A stretch of 64,000 bases of DNA from Phascolomyces articulosus (taxonomy: Eukaryota > Mucoromycota > Mucoromycetes > Mucorales > Lichtheimiaceae). Positions 58,820-64,000 of the stretch are shown here, piece by piece. Position 1 is the first letter of the stretch. The number at the start of each line of letters is the position of its first letter. The notes under the pieces were generated by a model that was not told where the DNA came from, ran no database searches, and saw nothing but the letters and a program-made list of their open reading frames with translations. The DNA is taken from assembly GCA_025677815.1 (NCBI GenBank), contig JAIXMP010000002.1:1922001-1986000 (forward strand), read 5' to 3'. The translations under genes and the position numbers were made by a program.

Positions 58820-59241
58820 TTAAAAAATCTTACTAAATTCATCGTATTCAATAGGGGAGAAATATGGAATGGTGGCATCAACAAGTGATGATGATATAAT
58901 AGGCGAATCAGAGCGCTTTTGCTGTCGTCGTTGTTCTTCTTGTTCATATAATTCATCAAGTCGTTGTTGGATTTGTTACTCTCGTTGCGCCTTTTTCTTT
59001 TCTTGCATTTTACGATTGCTTTTTTGTGTTTTTTTCAAACGCTGCTGGTGCTGTACTTGTACATGTCCTAATTTTCGATTTGATATAAACAATGTAAAAC
59101 AAGAAAATTTTCTTAGATATAATAAGCATAAATGATTTAGGTTGGACGACTGAAATAGAGACTAATGACAAAACACGCTTCAAAACGTCGTCTTATTCTA
59201 TAAGATGGGCTATAACCTTTACTAGGATGATGGGTACTCAT
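58820..59241 (-). CDS. small coiled-coil protein with in-frame stop
   Basis: Exon 1 is 59241-59223 (MSTHHP plus one base), donor GTAAAG, then exon 2 from 59067 after AAATTAG. The joined frame reads MSTHHPRHVQVQHQQRLKK.. and hits TAA at 58978-58976 after 36 residues. The same frame then continues 51 more sense codons (QIQQRLDELYEQEEQRRQQ.., SLVDATIPYFSPIEYDEF) to a second TAA at 58822-58820. Both halves have the same Gln/Glu/Lys-rich helical character, so the stop interrupts what was or is one 88-residue coiled-coil protein. Choices: a pseudogene with one nonsense change, a sequencing error, or stop readthrough. No short intron removes the stop in frame. The Cys-rich plus-strand frame over the same bases is its shadow. 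Family unknown. Confidence 0.5.
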
Positions 59242-62008
59242 TATCAAAAAAAAAAAAAAATAGATGGTGACTAGAAAGAAACAATAAAATCAAAAAAAAT
59301 ACATCGTTGTATATTATATATTATATATTATAAATTCATGCGCTCGAAAAGTGTTGATTGGCTCGAAATCAATTTATCAGCTATTTCACACATCCGTCTT
59401 TGGATTAATGGAAGTCTATATGTCTTTTATTAAACGGAAAGAAGAAGATGCTTGATTTTATATTGTTTCTTTATTATTGAGAGCAAAAATATTATTGTTG
59501 CCAATGAAGAGTACAACATATCGTAATCATCAACAGCTTTTTACCAAGTAATTCATTATGCCTCTATGTGGATTTTGTGGTTGTATCATATTATTCAAAA
59601 TTTTCTTTTTTTTTTTTCGACTACTTCTGCGAACGATTGTGATGGTGATGACTCTCAGCAAACATCATGTTTCTATAATTAATGATATAAACTCACTTGC
59701 ACTCCAAATAATACTTGTTATGGAGATGTACACGTATAATAATAGTTAGCGTACGTGATAATCACAAAAAAAGCATATCATGATTTTGTGCCAATAATTT
59801 TTCTGTTCAACTTGTTTTGTATTACCCTTAATTAACACATTTTCGATACATTTGGTCTTATCCGTTCTTTGGGGGGGGGCTGCAATGAAATAATAAACCT
59901 GTTTTTGAATTGTATCTGTGTGATGTGTGCATGAGTAAAACATGTGTGCATTTCTTCTGGTGGGATGAGCAAAAAGTGCGCCACTCTCGTCAATATACAC
60001 GTATAGCCTTATATAGTCGAATGTATGTATAATCCAGTCCTTTTTCCATATCGATATTTTCGATCTGGAAATGTTATAAAACCATCGAAAGATAATTCGA
60101 CTCGTAGATCTAGATATTCTTTTTGTATTTTACTGAGGAACTATATTATACATATACCTTGACTTGACAGTAATCGTTACATTATTATTATGGCCTTGTA
60201 TAACCTTAGTATAATAGCCAAAAGTTGAGTTATCCACATCACATAAACAAACTATCAAATCTAGGGAAGTAGGACCAGTACTTTTTTTAAAAAAATACTA
60301 ACCGACTTGGGAATAGAAAACACTAGGTCCGCTGTTCAAACGCCGCTTTCCCAAATGCCCATGTTTTTATAAGGTGCGCATTGTTTTTTTGGAAATAATA
60401 ATATCGATGTGTACCAAAAGAGTAAAAGGTAAAATTCCACATAATAGAATAAACCGTCATAAATTACGAAACGATAAACGTACTTTTGGATCTGGAGAAA
60501 ATAATACATGATTAATAGGAACCTGTATTTATCATTACGTAGTCATCATTTTTATGTAGATCAATTCCTTTTTCTTTTTAAGATTGAAGAAGAGATGCAC
60601 CACTAATATAAGAGAGAAGAAGCTTGATGGGATGTATAAAAAGCAGCTGATGATGCTTCAAAAAGTTCACAGCTTACACAAAAAAAAGAAAAAGTGCCAT
60701 TTTTATATCTCACCAATGTAGTCATCACTATTTAAGTAAAATATGGTGATACCTTCGCATCGGAAGCTGATCCGTCCGGACTTATTGATAATCTTTTTGA
60801 GAAATTTCAAACTGTTGTAACCTGGATGATATAAAGATATAATTTATTATAATGAAAAATAGGAATCATGACATTAGAATGTGAACAACGATCTTTTTCC
60901 GTATCTTCATCATTTACTAAAATATAGTATGAAATAGTTCTGGAGGAAAATAAATGGTTTATAAGTAATAAACAGTAATTATATGTTCCTTAATATGCTT
61001 TTTGATAAACAAACAATTGCACTATGCTCCATGATGATGATGATGATGATGTAAACCATCCAAACGTTGACCAACATATATTTATCTTAATAAAAACACG
61101 AGGCATTAAAAATTCCGCATCGTTTTTTGATCCCTTTGTTTATATTCGATCCTTCGTGTTCTTCTAACCCCCTTGAAGCAGGGCTTATCAAACTGTCAAA
61201 AACAAATAATCTTTTTCATCGTGTAGATATCATAACAATACATCATACATAAACGCTACTTAATTATTATTATTTATACATTATGGAAGTTTCGAAATGC
61301 GTAGCTCGTTTCGGTATCCGGAAGTAGATTCAGAAGAAAGAGTCCCCAGGTTTCTATGGGACCTTACAGTTTTTTTTAGTCGTACTAATTATAACACGTG
61401 TCCTTAAAACGAAGAAAGTTTGCAGTGCAAAACACCAGTTATTAATTAATACAAGGGGGCGCGCCTTTTTTTATGTAATAATAAGTAAGGTAGTAGTGTT
61501 TTTTTGGGGGAAAAGCAAAACTAGAGGACCACCTGTATAAAAAAAATTTCATGTAGGCATACTTGGATTACAAGAAAGATCTAGCCTTTGATCGTCCCTA
61601 TAAAAGTCTTCATTAAAGACATGAGGTTAATAATGAGAAGAATGAAGACTTCATTTCATAATTCATCAATTCATGATTCGTAACATTAAGGTTTCAAATA
61701 AATATAAAAATAAATAAAAAATCAGACGTGATATAATAAAAAGCAATCCCTCGTGGAGCATGCCCTATGCAGTAAAAATGCGGAAGTCAACCAGGAAAAC
61801 TGAAGAGCCTCCCACTAATTCAAAAAAAAAAAAATACCGAGACGATAATTGTGCTTTTCTCTTCCCCTTTTCTCTTCTTTTTACATTTAATAACCAAAAT
61901 ACTATCCTATTTCATCCTTTTTTATCTCCTTCTTTCTCTTTCTCTTCTTCTGTAAGACCCAACCTTCTTTCCTCTATATTGTTTAAAAATAGAAAAATCT
62001 AATCTCGC
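59242..62008. other. intergenic region
   Basis: About 2.8 kb between diverging genes. AT-rich, with a small GC-richer patch at 60300-60370 (TTGGGAA pairs with TTTCCCAA about 40 bases later), an (ATG)n run at 61031-61052, and a CT-rich tract at 61855-61960 that is the likely core promoter or leader of the next gene. No supported gene inside. Confidence 0.5.
61031..61052 (+). repeat. ATG trinucleotide repeat
   Basis: About seven tandem ATG units. Confidence 0.85.
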
Positions 62009-64000
62009 ATGGCGTTCGCGCTTGTGGGTTATCCGGTGGTCTCTGCTAATTACCTTCATCAGAATGATCCATTCGATCAACCTCCACATCCATTATTAGC
62101 ACAAATGTTGCAAATTGTTGCATCATCTCAACATCATGCACAAATCGCTACGTTTATGGCGAACATGACCGCCGATAATCAAATCAATTATTTTAATCAT
62201 TCCTTCCTGAATGGTGCAGTCGATAGAGATATCATGGAAGCAGCAGAAAAACAAGCTGCTAATATCATGAAAGAAGCTGTCGAAAATACATTAAAGACAA
62301 ATCATACTGCATTTATCACAACATCTTCCCCACCATCCTCATCCTACATATCAGCACCTCGCGACCCATACATGTCGTTTGGTTATTTAGACGAGAAACA
62401 TCATCAACCACAACAAACACAAACGATGAACGACCATGATGATACTCATATTATAACAGACCCAACGCAGATTGAAAAATATGGCTATATTCCATACTTG
62501 AACTATTATTACTATCACAACGATAGTGATCAGCAAGACAACCACGATATGATGGGCGTTGAAGACGAAGATTGTCTCTCCGACCCAGCCAAAGCTGTAC
62601 AACATCAAATAGATGAGCTCGAAACCGTTTGTTCATCTTCATCATATAATCCAACATCACCCGCTATTCAAGTAGATAATAATGTTCCTGAAAATGATCA
62701 TCATTATTATTATTATCATAACGAAAATAACAGAATGAACAGCAACACGAACAAAAGTTTATTTTCTGGAATAAACCGAGAAAGACATGGGCATTATTAT
62801 TATGATCTTTTTTCCGATATGCCAGACTACACAAGACATGCAAATGAGGTTGCACAAGAAGAGCGTGGCCGGATATGGTGAGAAAGCACTTTTTTCTTTT
62901 GCTTCATGTCGATGATTGACATATTAATGCGTCAATTTGTATAATTTGTATAATTCACACACCTTTTTTTCTTTTCATTGTGAAAATAAATATCATATAT
63001 AATTTATATATTTTTAGGGACCCATATTATGCTCAGCATAACGGAGATATTCCAGAACCATATTCCAATAATGGTTCAACAAACCGCTATAGGTATGTAG
63101 CAGTCAGTATTTTACTGATCAAACATAGTAAAAGAAAAAAAAAGACTAATATTCTTCATTATTATCATTTTCAGTCATGTTAGTAGTCATAGTGGTAAAG
63201 ATTCACTATTGACGTTTCATGATGAATTTCCAGAATTACCAAAACGTGAAATTCAAGAACAACAGCAACCAACTCCTCCATCCACTAATACAGAAACAAT
63301 CAACAAATTACAAAAACCTTCCATTGATTATGCTTCCGTTGTAAAACGAAATATGATGACAACAAAAAGCACATCCTCTCTACAAAAAACCAAAGTACCT
63401 AATAACAATAATCATTCAGACACTCCTTTTGCTTCTTTTAAAAAACCAAATAATCATAATCAAACGCACCCAACACAGTCATTTAATTCAGACGCAGTAT
63501 CTTCGTGTCAACAACAAAATGAAAACATATGTTATGAAACAATTATGCATAATAATAACGACAACAACAGCACCGATGCTTCGCCTATTCAAGAAATCAC
63601 GAATAATAATAAAAACATTCATATATGCCAACAACAGCAATATATGCAGCAACATATGATCAATAACAATAATAATAAAAATGGTTCTGTTGGTGTGCTT
63701 CGTAATGATGACGATGAGGATCATGGCGCTACTCATAATTCTACGAAGGAAATGATAAAAAATCAAACAATTACGCCACATGCACAGAACGCCGCATCCA
63801 CCTTATTAACAAAACCAAAACAAGTAAACAATAATAATAATAATAATGCTACGCATGTGCTGAATTATGCAGCTATCGTTAAACGTAATGCAGATGTGAT
63901 CAAGCGAAAAGCCAGTAGTTCACCTCAATGTGCACCTAGTAAAAAGATCCAAAAGCAGAATAACGACGTGGCGCGCTTATCAACCACAATGACAACAACG
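62009..64000 (+). CDS. N/Q/H-rich protein, partial at window end
   Basis: Exons 62009-62877, 63018-63092 and 63175 to beyond 64000; at least 590 residues, with the C-terminus outside the window. The ATG follows a strong CT-rich leader. The N-terminal 95 residues look ordered and helical (HPLLAQMLQIVASSQHHA.. and ..EAAEKQAANIMKEAVENTL). The rest is Asn/Gln/His-rich and disordered. Short motifs repeat: DYASVVKRN (63326-63352) and NYAAIVKRN (63863-63889), and FHDEFPELPKR near the start of exon 3. Similar D[FY]P.L and FA.IAKR words occur in the PAM2/CUE/Smr protein at 51-54 kb, which hints at a shared RNA-granule or translation-related interaction, but no domain family was recognised. Confidence 0.7.

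Noticed and set aside
58869..59135. Cys-rich 88-residue plus-strand frame
   Set aside because: It is the antisense of the Gln/Glu/Lys-rich coiled-coil frame; the Cys runs come from reversed CAA/CAG/GAA codons.

Overview
The window is AT-rich nuclear DNA of a filamentous fungus, most likely an early-diverging Mucoromycota/Mucorales-type species. Support: genes split by many short GT-AG introns (about 45-220 nt, donors mostly GTAAGT-like, acceptors often TTATAG or TTTAG); long AT-rich gaps full of A/T homopolymers; fungal families such as an ERT1/RDS2-type Zn2Cys6 regulator, RACK1/Cpc2 and secreted double-psi barrel proteins; and families I associate with Mucorales (HSPA12-like Hsp70, F-box/LRR proteins, LINE fragments). 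The genus cannot be read from the sequence. All gene models were assembled by hand from reading frames plus splice consensus; exon coordinates are given in each entry, and each model closes in frame.

Layout. 0.4-2.5 kb: F-box protein (minus). 4.9-7.3 kb: type II membrane glycosyltransferase-like protein (minus). 8.0-10.6 kb: acidic FGDF-motif protein, aftiphilin-like (plus). 13.4-14.9 kb: RACK1, 5 exons including a 15-nt exon (plus). 15.1-17.1 kb: M20 amidohydrolase, 9 exons, also with a 15-nt exon (minus). 17.9-20.0 kb: a TA-flanked element with 73-bp terminal inverted repeats that encloses a truncated LINE reverse-transcriptase ORF. 21.0-22.7 kb: mitochondrial carrier (minus). 23.3-26.0 kb: ERT1/RDS2-like regulator (plus). 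28.2-29.0 kb: secreted DPBB protein (minus). 29-40 kb: gene-poor, with relics (a deleted Hsp70-like copy, a GC-rich tandem-repeat locus with exon-like pieces, small decayed fragments). 40.2-42.5 kb: intact Hsp70-like gene (minus). 43.2-45.3 kb: decayed F-box/LRR copies (plus). 46.4-46.9 kb: second DPBB protein (minus). 50.7-51.0 kb: 80-residue protein (plus). 51.3-54.1 kb: PAM2-like/CUE/CCCH/Smr protein (plus). 56.0-57.9 kb: secreted pepsin-like protein lacking the second catalytic Asp (plus). 58.8-59.2 kb: small coiled-coil gene interrupted by an in-frame stop (minus). 62.0 kb to the end: start of an N/Q-rich protein that runs off the window (plus).

The genes do not form a pathway or cluster. 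The common theme is local duplication and decay (Hsp70-like, F-box/LRR and DPBB copies) around housekeeping genes. No tRNA, rRNA, CRISPR array or prokaryotic-style system was found. The items most worth following up are the LINE fragment nested in a TIR element, the pseudo-aspartic protease, the in-frame stop that may be read through, the PAM2-CUE-CCCH-Smr architecture and the GC-rich repeat locus.
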